A stretch of 64,000 bases of DNA from Bacteroidales bacterium (GTDB taxonomy: Bacteria > Bacteroidota > Bacteroidia > Bacteroidales > P3). The notes under the pieces are model-generated. The model worked only from the letters and a program-made list of their open reading frames with translations. It had not been told where the DNA came from and did no database searches. Below, in pieces: positions 27,089 through 35,368 of the stretch (position 1 is its first letter; each line of letters starts with the position of its first letter). The position numbers and the translations under genes were made by a program. Location of the stretch: positions 1-64,000 of the forward strand of contig JAISTG010000044.1 in the NCBI GenBank assembly GCA_031272705.1, written 5' to 3'.

Positions 27089-27120
27089 TTTGCACAGTAT
27101 AATTTTATTTTGTATCTTTG
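27089..27120 (+). promoter_or_regulatory. Plus-strand promoter with no obvious gene
   Basis: TTTG (27089-27092) and TATCTTTG (27113-27120) with 20 bases between is one of the best promoter matches in the window. The next gene starts 436 bases downstream and has its own box. Confidence 0.7.
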
Positions 27121-27126
27121 CACCCG

Positions 27127-27228
27127 AAAATAATTTATGTGTTTTCTCATAAGTATTTATTTTAAAGTTAAATGATTTTAATTCGGTCGGGTTTTCATTC
27201 ATTTGAAAATCCGATTTTGTTTTGGTGA
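27127..27228 (+). ncRNA. Candidate small RNA
   Basis: Transcription from the promoter above would run about 100 bases to an imperfect hairpin (TCGGGTTTTCATTCATTTGA through AAATCCGA, about 27187-27214) followed by a T-rich stretch. Only a 12-codon frame (27137) lies inside. This is a prediction from promoter plus terminator-like hairpin, with no recognised family. Confidence 0.35.
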
Positions 27229-27251
27229 TATGGCGTTTTATTTTCACGAAA

Positions 27252-27437
27252 TCTAGGTTTCATTTTTTTAGAACCTAGGTTTCAATTTGACGAAACCTAG
27301 GTTTCATTTTTTTAGAACCTAGGTTTCATTTTGACGAAACCTAGGTTTCACGAGTCCCGAAACCTAGGTTTTATTTTTTTAGAACCTAGGTTTCAATTTC
27401 ACGAAACCTAGGTTTCGTGAAATTGAAACCTAGGTTG
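27252..27437. repeat. 22-bp phased palindrome array, GAAACCTAGGTTTC (nine copies)
   Basis: The CCTAGG cores start at 27252 (TCTAGG), 27274, 27296, 27318, 27340, 27363, 27385, 27407 and 27429. Steps are 22, with a single 23. Each core is the centre of a 14-bp palindrome, some with one mismatched arm. It lies between two divergent genes. Confidence 0.95.
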
Positions 27438-27503
27438 GAGTTTTCTAAAGCGTCGTATTGAAAAAATAATTGCGGAAAAGGGTGATTTTTATACCGAAAT
27501 TTG

Positions 27504-27511
27504 TAATTTTG
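27504..27511 (+). promoter_or_regulatory. Promoter -7 box of the S4-domain gene
   Basis: TAATTTTG, 44 bases upstream of the ATG at 27556. Confidence 0.65.
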
Positions 27512-27555
27512 CAATCTCAAAACAACAGTATTTAATTGATAAATAACAATTTGTA

Positions 27556-27939
27556 ATGGCGGAAAATATTAGAATAGATAAGTTTCTCTGGTCGGTGAGG
27601 CTTTACAAAACAAGGACTCTTGCGGCGGATGCGTGCCGTCTTGGGAAGGTTAAGTGCGGCAATATAAGCGTAAAACCTTCGCATGAGGTAAAAATAGGGG
27701 AGGTTTATACCGTTAAGATAGAGCAGTTTAGCAAAACAATAAAAGTAAAACAACTCCTCAACGGACGCATTTCCGCAAAATCGGTTGATGATTTTATAGA
27801 AGATTTGACACCAAAAGAAGACTACGAAAAGCAAAAGTTGATTCGCACATTTTCCTTTGAGAAGAGGGATAAAGGCATTGGAAGACCCACAAAAAGGGAT
27901 AGACGAGACATAGAACGGATAAAAGATTTTGATGTGTAA
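27556..27939 (+). CDS. hslR: S4-domain RNA-binding protein (heat-shock protein 15 family)
   Basis: 127 residues. The S4 fold is at residues about 6-65 (IRIDKFLWSVRLYKTRTLAA, then ACRLGKVKCGNISVKPSHEVKIG), followed by a basic tail (GRPTKRDRRDIERIKDF). The HslR family binds 50S subunits carrying nascent chains and recycles stalled ribosomes. Assignment to that family is by domain layout and length. It stands alone, followed by the tRNA gene and its promoter. Confidence 0.85.
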   Translation: MAENIRIDKFLWSVRLYKTRTLAADACRLGKVKCGNISVKPSHEVKIGEVYTVKIEQFSKTIKVKQLLNGRISAKSVDDFIEDLTPKEDYEKQKLIRTFSFEKRDKGIGRPTKRDRRDIERIKDFDV

Positions 27940-27983
27940 TTCAGGGCGTTGGCTAACTTGAAATGAAAATTTATGACAATATA

Positions 27984-28015
27984 TTTGGTTCGTATGGATT
28001 TTTTTTGTACTTTTG
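27984..28015 (+). promoter_or_regulatory. Promoter of the initiator tRNA
   Basis: TTTG (27984-27987), 20 bases, then TACTTTTG (28008-28015). Transcription would start about ten bases before the tRNA. Confidence 0.8.
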
Positions 28016-28032
28016 CAAATTCAAAAACAGAA

Positions 28033-28104
<72 letters not shown>

Positions 28105-28137
28105 CAATTAAAAGTTGTTAAATTTTTCATAAGCTTG

Positions 28138-28166
28138 GCGATTGATTTTCGGATCAGTCGCTTTTT
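28138..28166 (+). terminator. Intrinsic terminator of the tRNA transcript
   Basis: Stem GCGATTGA (28138-28145) with TCAGTCGC (28154-28161), one G-T pair, then TTTTT. Confidence 0.75.
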
Positions 28167-28179
28167 ATATATTGAAACG

Positions 28180-28659
28180 ATGAACCTGATACTTGGAATA
28201 GGCTCTAATCTGGGCGAAAGGAAGCAAAATATAATTGCAGCCTGCGATTTATTGGAACGGAAACTTGGAAAAATCCTTGCGAAGTCTTCTATTATTGAAA
28301 CGAAACCGTGGGGCTTTGAATCCAATGACCTGTTTTTGAACGCTGTAATAGTGATTGAAACCGACAAAACTCCGCTCGAAGCCCTTGAAATATGTTTTCA
28401 GATAGAACGAAATCTGGGCAGAGTTCGGTCAAATGCGACAACGTATCAATCAAGAACGATTGACCTCGACATATTGTTCTGTGATGATGTAATAATGTCA
28501 AGCAACAGGCTGACCATTCCTCATCCCCTTATTATATATAGGGACTTTGTTCTCACGCCATTAAAAGAGATTGTGCCGAATTTTGTTCATCCCGTTTTGA
28601 AACGAAAAATCAGTGATTTGGAACTTGTTTCTAATGAAATTCCATCAGATAAGCCTTAA
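28180..28659 (+). CDS. folK: 6-hydroxymethyl-7,8-dihydropterin pyrophosphokinase
   Basis: Transfers pyrophosphate from ATP to hydroxymethyl-dihydropterin in folate synthesis. I start at ATG 28180, which aligns with the family N-terminus ([17 protein letters not shown]); the upstream TTG at 28135 overlaps the tRNA terminator. 159 aa. Key motifs are [30 protein letters not shown] (metal-binding aspartates) and [16 protein letters not shown]. No other fol gene is adjacent. Its 3' end overlaps the convergent prfB by 29 bases. Confidence 0.93.
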   Translation: MNLILGIGSNLGERKQNIIAACDLLERKLGKILAKSSIIETKPWGFESNDLFLNAVIVIETDKTPLEALEICFQIERNLGRVRSNATTYQSRTIDLDILFCDDVIMSSNRLTIPHPLIIYRDFVLTPLKEIVPNFVHPVLKRKISDLELVSNEIPSDKP

Positions 28660-29714
28660 TGAAAGTGTCAATCTCGCCGTCTAAAACAGCGACTGTGTCT
28701 GTTGTTTCAACGTTTGTACGCAAGTCTTTTACGAGTTTGTAAGGATGTAAAACGTAATTACGTATCTGCGAACCCCATTCTATTTTTTTCTTTGAGGCTT
28801 CCGTTTCGGCTATTTTCTCCTGTTGTTTTTTCAGTTCAATGGCATACAACTGCGATTTCAACATCTGTATTGCTTTTTCTCGGTTTTGCAGTTGCGAACG
28901 GGTTTGCTGACACTCTATAATAATGCCTGAGGGTTTATGATGCAGTCTTACAGCCGTTTCAACCTTGTTTACGTTCTGTCCGCCGGGACCGGATGACCGA
29001 AAGGTATCCCATTCCAAATCGGCAGGATTTACATTTATTTCAATGTTCTCGTCAATAATCGGATACGCATAAACGGATGCAAATGACGTATGCCGCTTAT
29101 TTGCAGCGTCAAAGGGCGATAACCGCACCAAACGATGGACTCCGTTCTCGCTTTTCAAATATCCATAAACGAAATAGCCCTGAATCTCCATACTAACGCT
29201 CTTTATACCAGCCGTATCTCCGTCAATGGACGATATGATTTCCACCTTATAATTATGTCTTTCCGCCCAACGCAAATACATTCTGCACAACATACTTGCC
29301 CAATCACAACTTTCCGTGCCTCCTGCTCCCGAATTGATATTGATAATGGCTGAAAGACGGTCTTCCTCTCCACGTAACATATTTTTGAATTCCAAATCGG
29401 CAATAACATTTTCCGTTTCGGACAGATGTTTTTCAAGGTCTGAGGCTGTTATTTCGTTCATTTCAAAGAAATCAAACCATACTTTAAGGTCGTCCAAAGA
29501 CTTTTCTACCTCATTGAAAGCCAGAAGCCACGATTTCTTTTCACTGATTGCTTTCAATGTTTTTTCCGCCTGCTTAGGGTCGTTCCAAAAGTCAGGATGT
29601 TGAGTCAGTGCTTCCTCCTGTTCTATTTCCGTTTGCCTTTGAGCGATGTCAAAGATACCTCCTTAGAGCGGCTGCTCTCGTTTGATAATCCTTTATTTGT
29701 TCCTGATAGGTCAT
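28631..29714 (-). CDS. prfB: Peptide chain release factor 2 with programmed +1 frameshift
   Basis: The main frame (28631-29557 and open upstream) has the family motifs [13 protein letters not shown] (stop-codon reading) and [14 protein letters not shown] (GGQ, peptidyl-tRNA hydrolysis). The true start is ATG at 29714 on the minus strand. A 21-codon frame [21 protein letters not shown] ends at TGA (29651-29649) directly after AGGAGGTATCTT. A +1 slip on CTT-TGA-C joins it to [13 protein letters not shown] and the main frame, giving about 360 residues. This is the classical autoregulatory site: low RF2 lets the ribosome shift and make more RF2. The gene is 27 bases downstream of yidC. Confidence 0.95.
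29638..29664 (-). promoter_or_regulatory. RF2 programmed frameshift site
   Basis: On the minus strand: AGGAGG (internal Shine-Dalgarno), TAT CTT, then TGA C. Spacing between AGGAGG and CTT matches the E. coli site (AGGGGG TAT CTT TGA C). Confidence 0.93.
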
Positions 29715-29741
29715 ACTTTTATGTTATTAAAATGCTGATTG

Positions 29742-31667
29742 TTATTTACGTTGTTTGTTTCTCTGTGCCTGCAAAGCCTTATTCTGTTTTTCCAAAGCCT
29801 CTATGCGTTGTTGCCATTTTGATTTTTTCACAGGTTTATTGCGACTTGCTTCAAGTTTTTGCCAAACTTTCTTCTCATCAATAGTGCTTCGGATTATCCA
29901 CATCTGCAAAAACGTAAAGCAAAGCGAGATAAAGTAATAATAATTCAAAGCCGAAGAGTATTTATTCAAGATAAAGAGCATAAATATCGGCATAAAATAC
30001 ATCATATATTTCATTCCCGGCATTTGATTGCTGCCTGCCTGTTGCTTCATTGTCATTCTGGTATAGAATATCTGTGCTACGGTCATCAGTAAGCAGAAAA
30101 GCGACACGTTAGAACCATAGAACGGAATATCAAAAGGAAGATTCAGTATAGAGTCATAACTGCTTAAATCGTCAGCCCAAAGGAACGATTTCTGCCTTAA
30201 CTCTATTGACGCAGGGAAAAAGCGAAACATCGCAACCAAAATTGGAAACTGCAACAGCATAGGCAAGCATCCTGCCATTGGATTAACGCCTGCACGCTTG
30301 TATAATTGCATTACGGCTTGCTGTTTTTGCAATGCCTGTTCTTTTTTAGGAAATTTGTCGTTTATCTTCTGCACTTCCGGTTGAATTATTTTCATCTTTG
30401 CGGAAGATGCAAAGGACTTATAAGCCAGCGGAAACAGCACAATCTTTACCATAATGGTAAGTATCAGAATGATGATACCCATATTCCAGTCAAATCTTTG
30501 CAACAAATCAAAGACAGGAATAATCACAAAGCGATTTATCCATTGCAAAGGAGCAAAGCCCCAGCCCAAAGGAATTATCTCTTCGTAGTGATTATCCCAC
30601 TTTTTTACGATACTGTACTTGTTAGGTCCGAAAAAGAAATTCATATTAAACTCTTCCCGTGCGTTCTTTATTTCAAAGGGAATGGTGAGAGTTGTGGAGA
30701 ATGTTCTCAAATAGTTTAAGGATGTATCGTTTTCGGTTTTTGTTGCCATTGTTGCCGATTTAAAAGCATCGTTTTTAGCAAATAAAGCCATTGAAAAGAA
30801 CTGTTGCTTAAACGAAACCCAGTTTATATCGGCGTTAATGTTATCATTGTCATCCTTACCACCTTCTTTCAGATAATCTACTTCATCGTTTGACAGGTAA
30901 TAAATGGAAGATGCCTGACGCTCAATCTTTTTATCACGTTCTTTGAGGCTTGCTTCCGCATTCCAAGTCAGCTCTATGCTTCGTTCATCGGTTAAAACAC
31001 TACCCATATTGTTGGTTATAATGCTGTAACCCAAACGATAATCATTACCCTTTAAAGTATAACGAAACTCAATATACCTTTCGTCATTGGCATTCAGTGT
31101 ATCGGCATCAGCAAAAAGCCGCATTGCTACCATAAGACTGTCATTGCCGCTGACCTTCAAAGGTTTAGTATCATCGTAAGGCTTATTATTGACGTAACAA
31201 ACGAAGTTCAGTTTATCCGTACTTATCATCTGTTGCCCTGCGGACAGGTTTAAGCCATACACATTGCCGTTTGGCGTGAAGAAAGTAACGGTATCCTTGC
31301 CGTAAGTCAAATAATCCTTCAACGTAACCTGCTTTACAGCACCGCCCAACGTAGATATATCCACCTTAAACACGTCATTCTCCAAACGGATTGTTCGTTC
31401 CGCTGTCTTTTCTGCCGCCGTTGAGAATACTCCATTATTATTATGGTCTGCCAAAGTGTCGTTTTGTTCCTCTGCTTCGGTCTTTTGGGCTTCGACCTGC
31501 TTCACTTGCAAAGCAGCAATGCTGTCATTATAAAGCTTTCTTTGCTGTTCTATTTCTTCCTTTGACGGTTTGGTAATCATAAAAAACGTTACCATTATAC
31601 CGAAAATAAGCACTAAGCCTATTATTGATTTCTTATCCATAGTGTTTTTTTGAATTTGCTTTATCAA
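29742..31667 (-). CDS. yidC: Membrane protein insertase YidC
   Basis: Inserts and folds inner-membrane proteins, alone or with SecYEG. 641 aa. An N-terminal membrane anchor (about residues 13-30) is followed by the large periplasmic beta domain (about 60-350). The conserved insertase core comes next (MGIIILILTIMVKIVLFPL at about 395; AYKSFASSAKMKIIQPEVQK; GCLPMLLQFPILVAMFRFF; MPIFMLFIL). A basic C-terminal tail ends in QAQRNKQRK. It is first in the operon with prfB; promoter box 31688-31695. Confidence 0.96.
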   Translation of the reverse strand: MIKQIQKNTMDKKSIIGLVLIFGIMVTFFMITKPSKEEIEQQRKLYNDSIAALQVKQVEAQKTEAEEQNDTLADHNNNGVFSTAAEKTAERTIRLENDVFKVDISTLGGAVKQVTLKDYLTYGKDTVTFFTPNGNVYGLNLSAGQQMISTDKLNFVCYVNNKPYDDTKPLKVSGNDSLMVAMRLFADADTLNANDERYIEFRYTLKGNDYRLGYSIITNNMGSVLTDERSIELTWNAEASLKERDKKIERQASSIYYLSNDEVDYLKEGGKDDNDNINADINWVSFKQQFFSMALFAKNDAFKSATMATKTENDTSLNYLRTFSTTLTIPFEIKNAREEFNMNFFFGPNKYSIVKKWDNHYEEIIPLGWGFAPLQWINRFVIIPVFDLLQRFDWNMGIIILILTIMVKIVLFPLAYKSFASSAKMKIIQPEVQKINDKFPKKEQALQKQQAVMQLYKRAGVNPMAGCLPMLLQFPILVAMFRFFPASIELRQKSFLWADDLSSYDSILNLPFDIPFYGSNVSLFCLLMTVAQIFYTRMTMKQQAGSNQMPGMKYMMYFMPIFMLFILNKYSSALNYYYFISLCFTFLQMWIIRSTIDEKKVWQKLEASRNKPVKKSKWQQRIEALEKQNKALQAQRNKQRK

Positions 31668-31687
31668 AATGTTGTTTTACGAGCCTG

Positions 31688-31695
31688 CAAAGATA
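31688..31695 (-). promoter_or_regulatory. Promoter -7 box of yidC-prfB
   Basis: TATCTTTG on the minus strand, 20 bases upstream of the yidC start. Confidence 0.75.
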
Positions 31696-31751
31696 CAAAA
31701 AAAATATGAAACCGCATTATATTCGTTCAAAATAGCCTTTCGTTCGTCTAT

Positions 31752-31954
31752 AATCAAGAAACATTCATCTATAATCAAATAGTATTGATCGTTTCCCCGC
31801 AGGAAAACATCATTATCCTGCGGGGAAACCGACCTTTTCCTGCGGGGAAAACATCATTATCCCCGCAGGAAAATCTCAACCTTATTTGATTATAGATGGA
31901 CCAAACTTGATTACAAATGAACGAAACAAGGTTTTGGATGAATGAAATTTGATT
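31752..31954. repeat. Composite phased array: AATCAAATT and CCTGCGGGG words
   Basis: AATCAA-type words start at 31752 and 31773. CCCCGCAGG/CCTGCGGGG words follow at 31795, 31817, 31839 and 31861 (both orientations). AATTTGATT-type words resume at 31883, 31904, 31925 (degenerate) and 31946. All ten steps are 21 or 22 although the words are unrelated. It lies between dxs and yidC. Confidence 0.93.
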
Positions 31955-31962
31955 TTACAGGA

Positions 31963-33879
31963 TTATTGCAACATTTGGCGGATACGTTCCGCAATGCTGT
32001 CGCAATCAATGCCGCAAAGATGTTGCAGTTGTGAGATGCTGCCGTGCTGAACAAAAGAATCCGGCAAGCCAAGTCTTACAATATTGCCGTTAAAGCCTTT
32101 TTCGGTCGCATATTCCGCTATTGCAGAGCCAAAACCGCCTGATATAACGCCGTCTTCCAAAGTTATAATTTTGTTATATTTAGTAAAAATTTCGTCTGTT
32201 AAGGTTGTGTCGAGCGGTTTCAGGAATCGGTAGTTATATAACGCAATATCAATACCTTCATTCCTTAAAATCTCTGCCGCTTTCTGTGCATTCAACCCCA
32301 CAGTACCAAGAAACAGTACGGCAATTTTTGCTTTTCCGTTGCTATCGTCAAGACATACACCCCTGCCAATAGGTATCAGTTCCATATCGTTATGCCACAG
32401 CACATTAGAACCTTCTCCGCGAGGATAGCGAATTGCAAACGGTGTATCGGTTTCAAGAGCCGTCAGCATCATATTTCGTAACTCCATCTCATTATAAGGT
32501 GCGGCTACCGTGATATTAGGTATAAGTCGCAGATAAGCAAGGTCAAACGCCCCATGATGAGTAGCCCCGTCAGCCCCCACAAGTCCCGCTCGGTCAAGAC
32601 AAAGTACTAGGTGCAGATTTTGAAGACATACATCGTGGATTATTTGATCAAACGCCCTCTGCATAAATGTTGAATAAATGTTACAAAAAGGTACCGAACC
32701 TCTTGCAGCCATTCCAGCCGCCAAAGTAACGGCATGCTCTTCCGCAATCCCGACATCAAACGTCCGTTCGGGAAAACGCTTCATCATTTTGTCCAAAGAA
32801 CAGCCCGAAAGCATTGCAGGAGTGATACCAATTACTCGTTTATCACGCTCAGCCAGTTCTATAATCGTTTCTCCAAAGACTTCCTGATATTTAGGCGGGC
32901 ATTCGGCAGCGGTATTTGTTTGTTCTATCTCGCCGGTTTTTGCATTGAAGAGACCTGGAGAATGATATGTGGTGGGGTTTTGCTCTGCCATCGGCATACC
33001 TTTTCCTTTTACGGTTATGATATGAAGAATCTTTGCTCCTTTTATATGCATTAACTTCCTCAAAGTCTTAATTAAATCCTCCGTATCGTTGCCATTGATA
33101 GGTCCGAAGTAACGTACGTTCAATGCTTCGAAGAATGTACTCTTGCCGGAGAAAACATACTTAAAGGCGGTAAGCCATTTCTTCATCAGGGTTTTATGTT
33201 TTGCGTAAGCGAGAGTGTTTCCGCCTAGCATATTCCATACTTTGTTCTTAATCCTATTGTACTTTGCCGATGCCGTTATTTGCGTCAGGTAACTGCTAAG
33301 CGAACCTGCCGACTTGTCTATTGCTATTCCGTTATCGTTAAGTATCACAAGCAGATTGGCATTGCTGGTTCCGGCATGATTTAACGCTTCAAAAGCCATT
33401 CCTCCCGTCATTGAGCCATCGCCAATGACTGCTATATGCTGGTGTTCCTGTGTTTTATCGTTCTGTAATGCGTCTGCAATAGCCATTCCCAAAGAAGCAG
33501 AGATGGAAGTTGAAGCATGACCGGTGCCGAAACAATCGTACGGGCTCTCATCTCTGCGAGGGAAACCGCTGATACCCTGAAAAGAACGTATTGAAGGAAA
33601 GGAATCTCGCCGTCCTGTGAGGATTTTGTGTGCGTAAGCTTGATGTCCAACGTCCCAAATGAGTGTATCTCGCGGGACATCAAACACATAATGCAACGCA
33701 ACACATAATTCAACTGCACCCAAACTTGATGCCAAATGTCCCGAATTTTCACTCAGCACACTGATAATATAATCCCTTAATTCGTTACAAAGTTTTGGTA
33801 ACTTGTTTTGTTCTAATCGCTTTACATCCTGTGGATTGGCTATTGTCCTTAAAAGTTCTCCCTGAATGTATTCCTTCAT
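31963..33879 (-). CDS. dxs: 1-deoxy-D-xylulose-5-phosphate synthase
   Basis: First step of the MEP isoprenoid pathway: pyruvate + glyceraldehyde 3-phosphate, TPP-dependent, cytoplasmic dimer. 638 aa. Motifs are SSLGAVELCVALHYVFD (about 46-62), WDVGHQAYAHKILTGRR, GDGSMTGGMAFEALNHAG (TPP/Mg, about 150), NDNGIAIDKSAGSLSSYL, DVGIAEEHAVTLAAGMA (catalytic Glu) and HHGAFDLAYLR. A polyprenyl synthase that would use the products is encoded at 46.1 kb. It is monocistronic. Confidence 0.96.
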   Translation of the reverse strand: MKEYIQGELLRTIANPQDVKRLEQNKLPKLCNELRDYIISVLSENSGHLASSLGAVELCVALHYVFDVPRDTLIWDVGHQAYAHKILTGRRDSFPSIRSFQGISGFPRRDESPYDCFGTGHASTSISASLGMAIADALQNDKTQEHQHIAVIGDGSMTGGMAFEALNHAGTSNANLLVILNDNGIAIDKSAGSLSSYLTQITASAKYNRIKNKVWNMLGGNTLAYAKHKTLMKKWLTAFKYVFSGKSTFFEALNVRYFGPINGNDTEDLIKTLRKLMHIKGAKILHIITVKGKGMPMAEQNPTTYHSPGLFNAKTGEIEQTNTAAECPPKYQEVFGETIIELAERDKRVIGITPAMLSGCSLDKMMKRFPERTFDVGIAEEHAVTLAAGMAARGSVPFCNIYSTFMQRAFDQIIHDVCLQNLHLVLCLDRAGLVGADGATHHGAFDLAYLRLIPNITVAAPYNEMELRNMMLTALETDTPFAIRYPRGEGSNVLWHNDMELIPIGRGVCLDDSNGKAKIAVLFLGTVGLNAQKAAEILRNEGIDIALYNYRFLKPLDTTLTDEIFTKYNKIITLEDGVISGGFGSAIAEYATEKGFNGNIVRLGLPDSFVQHGSISQLQHLCGIDCDSIAERIRQMLQ

Positions 33880-33902
33880 AAATTCAACGTATTTCTATTT
33901 GG

Positions 33903-33910
33903 CAAAAGTA
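33903..33910 (-). promoter_or_regulatory. Promoter -7 box of dxs
   Basis: TACTTTTG on the minus strand, 23 bases upstream of the start codon. Confidence 0.75.
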
Positions 33911-34088
33911 AAAAAAAATTCTATTGTATTGAATGCTTAATTTATTTTTATCTTTTTTTACTCCAAAATGCCAAAATCAAGTTTCAATTTACAACAGGCA
34001 AGTAAGTATTCGTTTTTGGGGGCTAACGGAGATACTATAGAGGTTTTGTAATCAATAAAAAACGCAAAAAACTTGTGGAATAACAACT

Positions 34089-34124
34089 AAAAGCCCGATA
34101 GAAATTTAATCTGTCGGGCTTTTT
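34089..34124. terminator. Intrinsic terminator
   Basis: Stem AAAGCCCGA / TCGGGCTTT with a loop of about 15 bases and T runs on both strands. It serves the minus-strand gene 34176-34643. The 290-base gap to dxs also holds one lone copy of the GGGGGCTAC word (about 34016) and nothing else recognised. Confidence 0.85.
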
Positions 34125-34175
34125 GGCTTTGTCCATTTATTTAATAATAATTTGTTTGTTACTTTTCTTTGTTTT

Positions 34176-34643
34176 TTACTCAACCATTACATATTTTGTG
34201 TTAATAGTTTCCGCGTCAGAAGCAGTCATCTGCAAATTTTTATGCTCTACTGCAATTTCAGCAAGTCCAAATCCTTCGTATAACTCCATGTCATTTGCGG
34301 TAGAAAAAGCACTAATATCAATATCAGATAAATAAAACAGATAATCTTTGTTGGCGCCTTTAATTAACAATATATTCATGTACTTAACTACTTTTACTTC
34401 CGAATCCAACAGGATTGATAGACCTGAATAATCAGTTGATGTTTGAAGAACATACGCTATGTTAGCATAGTTATCAAAAGGTTGATTAGGATTGTCATAA
34501 GTATTTACCAAAATAGTTATGGAATTTTCACCTCCCCATATACCTGCCCGTGCAAAGTATGTTTGAGAGGTTGATACATTTGATTGAGCAAATGCTCCTG
34601 CCGATAGTCCTATTGCAAGGACTGAAAGAATCAATTTTTTCAT
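34176..34643 (-). CDS. Small secreted protein, unknown function
   Basis: 155 residues with a clean signal peptide (MKKLILSVLAIGLSAGAFAQ) and no lipobox cysteine. The mature part is beta-rich and ends in NTKYVMVE, which only faintly resembles a T9SS terminus; the YPNP motif is missing, so I do not call a sorting domain. It has its own promoter (34682-34689), part of a promoter block duplicated at 36.6 and 39.2 kb, and its own terminator. No family is recognised. Confidence 0.72.
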   Translation of the reverse strand: MKKLILSVLAIGLSAGAFAQSNVSTSQTYFARAGIWGGENSITILVNTYDNPNQPFDNYANIAYVLQTSTDYSGLSILLDSEVKVVKYMNILLIKGANKDYLFYLSDIDISAFSTANDMELYEGFGLAEIAVEHKNLQMTASDAETINTKYVMVE

Positions 34644-34675
34644 ATTTTTGTTTGTTATTATTCTTTATAAATTTC

Positions 34676-34800
34676 AGGGGACAAAAGTACAAATAATTTT
34701 CTTAATCAAACAAATCAAAGCATTAAACATTTTATTTAACATTATAATTCCCCCGGATGTTAATCGGTAAGTAAAAACTCGTTTTTGGGGGCTACCGGAA
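34676..34800. repeat. Dispersed promoter-containing repeat, copy 1
   Basis: From GTACAAATAATTTTCTTAAT to the first GGGGGCTACC word this block matches 39187-39310 almost base for base, with one indel in about 115. A shorter third copy is at 36618-36675. In every copy the promoter points to the minus strand. Confidence 0.88.
34682..34689 (-). promoter_or_regulatory. Promoter -7 box in duplicated promoter block, copy 1
   Basis: TACTTTTG on the minus strand, 38 bases upstream of the start at 34643. Confidence 0.7.
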
Positions 34801-34858
34801 ATGTTTTGGGGGCTACCGGAAACGCTCCGGGGTCTACCGGAAATGTTTTGGGACGTCC
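34787..34858. repeat. 21-bp phased array, word GGGGGCTACCGGAAA
   Basis: Copies start at 34787, 34808 and 34829 with a degenerate fourth at 34850, exactly 21 apart. The minus-strand frame across them (SGSPQNI-type repeats) is not a gene. Confidence 0.88.
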
Positions 34859-34876
34859 TCAAGTAAAAAAGTTCAA

Positions 34877-35368
34877 CTAATTATATTTTAAGTTAATAAA
34901 ATTATCATATTCCTGTACAGTAATTTTATTATCAATAATTATAAAAATTTTTGGTGAAGAAAAAATGTTAAATTTGTGATTAAATAATTCGGCTTTTTTA
35001 CTATGTATATTGGAATTAAATAATACTTGTTCTCTTTGTATTTGAGGGAAATACTCTTGTATGGAATTATAGTAAAATTTTCTTATAGCAGCATTTGCCA
35101 AATTATCTTTATTATCGCTGACAATTATAAAAATATGTACATTGGGATTATCCCACAAATTATTTTTTACTAAAAAATTGCTTATTTGCAAGTAACAGTC
35201 GTGGCAACTGAGACTGGAAAAAGTTATTACAAAAGTTGTATCCTGTAATGTTATAGTTTGTTGTTCGTTATATAAATTTATAAATTGAGTTTGATTTATA
35301 TTTTGGGAATGTAAGCAAATGCAAATAAAAATAAAACTAAATAATGTAAAAAGATATTTTATTTTCAT
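34877..35368 (-). CDS. Secreted thioredoxin-like protein with CxxC
   Basis: 163 residues: a signal peptide (LFTLFSFIFICICLHSQ), then a short thioredoxin-fold-like sequence. The strand TTFVITFSSLSCHDCYLQI (about residues 43-61) puts CHDC in the active-site position. HIFIIVSDNKDN and KIFIIIDNKITVQEY provide the next core strands. It lacks the WCxxC surroundings of true TlpA. It overlaps the upstream gene by 4 bases, so they are translationally coupled. It is the last gene of a cluster of small exported proteins. Redox activity is plausible but unproven. Confidence 0.7.
   Translation of the reverse strand: MKIKYLFTLFSFIFICICLHSQNINQTQFINLYNEQQTITLQDTTFVITFSSLSCHDCYLQISNFLVKNNLWDNPNVHIFIIVSDNKDNLANAAIRKFYYNSIQEYFPQIQREQVLFNSNIHSKKAELFNHKFNIFSSPKIFIIIDNKITVQEYDNFINLKYN

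Noticed and set aside
27137..27175. 12-codon ORF behind the orphan promoter
   Set aside because: Too short to judge; no ribosome site recognised.
34030..34079. Possible T9SS tail remnant (frame ending KKRKKLVE) behind a lone GGGGGCTAC word
   Set aside because: Only a few residues match the sorting-domain end; too short to tell from chance.
34674..34862. 62-codon minus-strand ORF (SGSPQNI repeats)
   Set aside because: It runs across the GGGGGCTACC array and the duplicated promoter block; no coding evidence.
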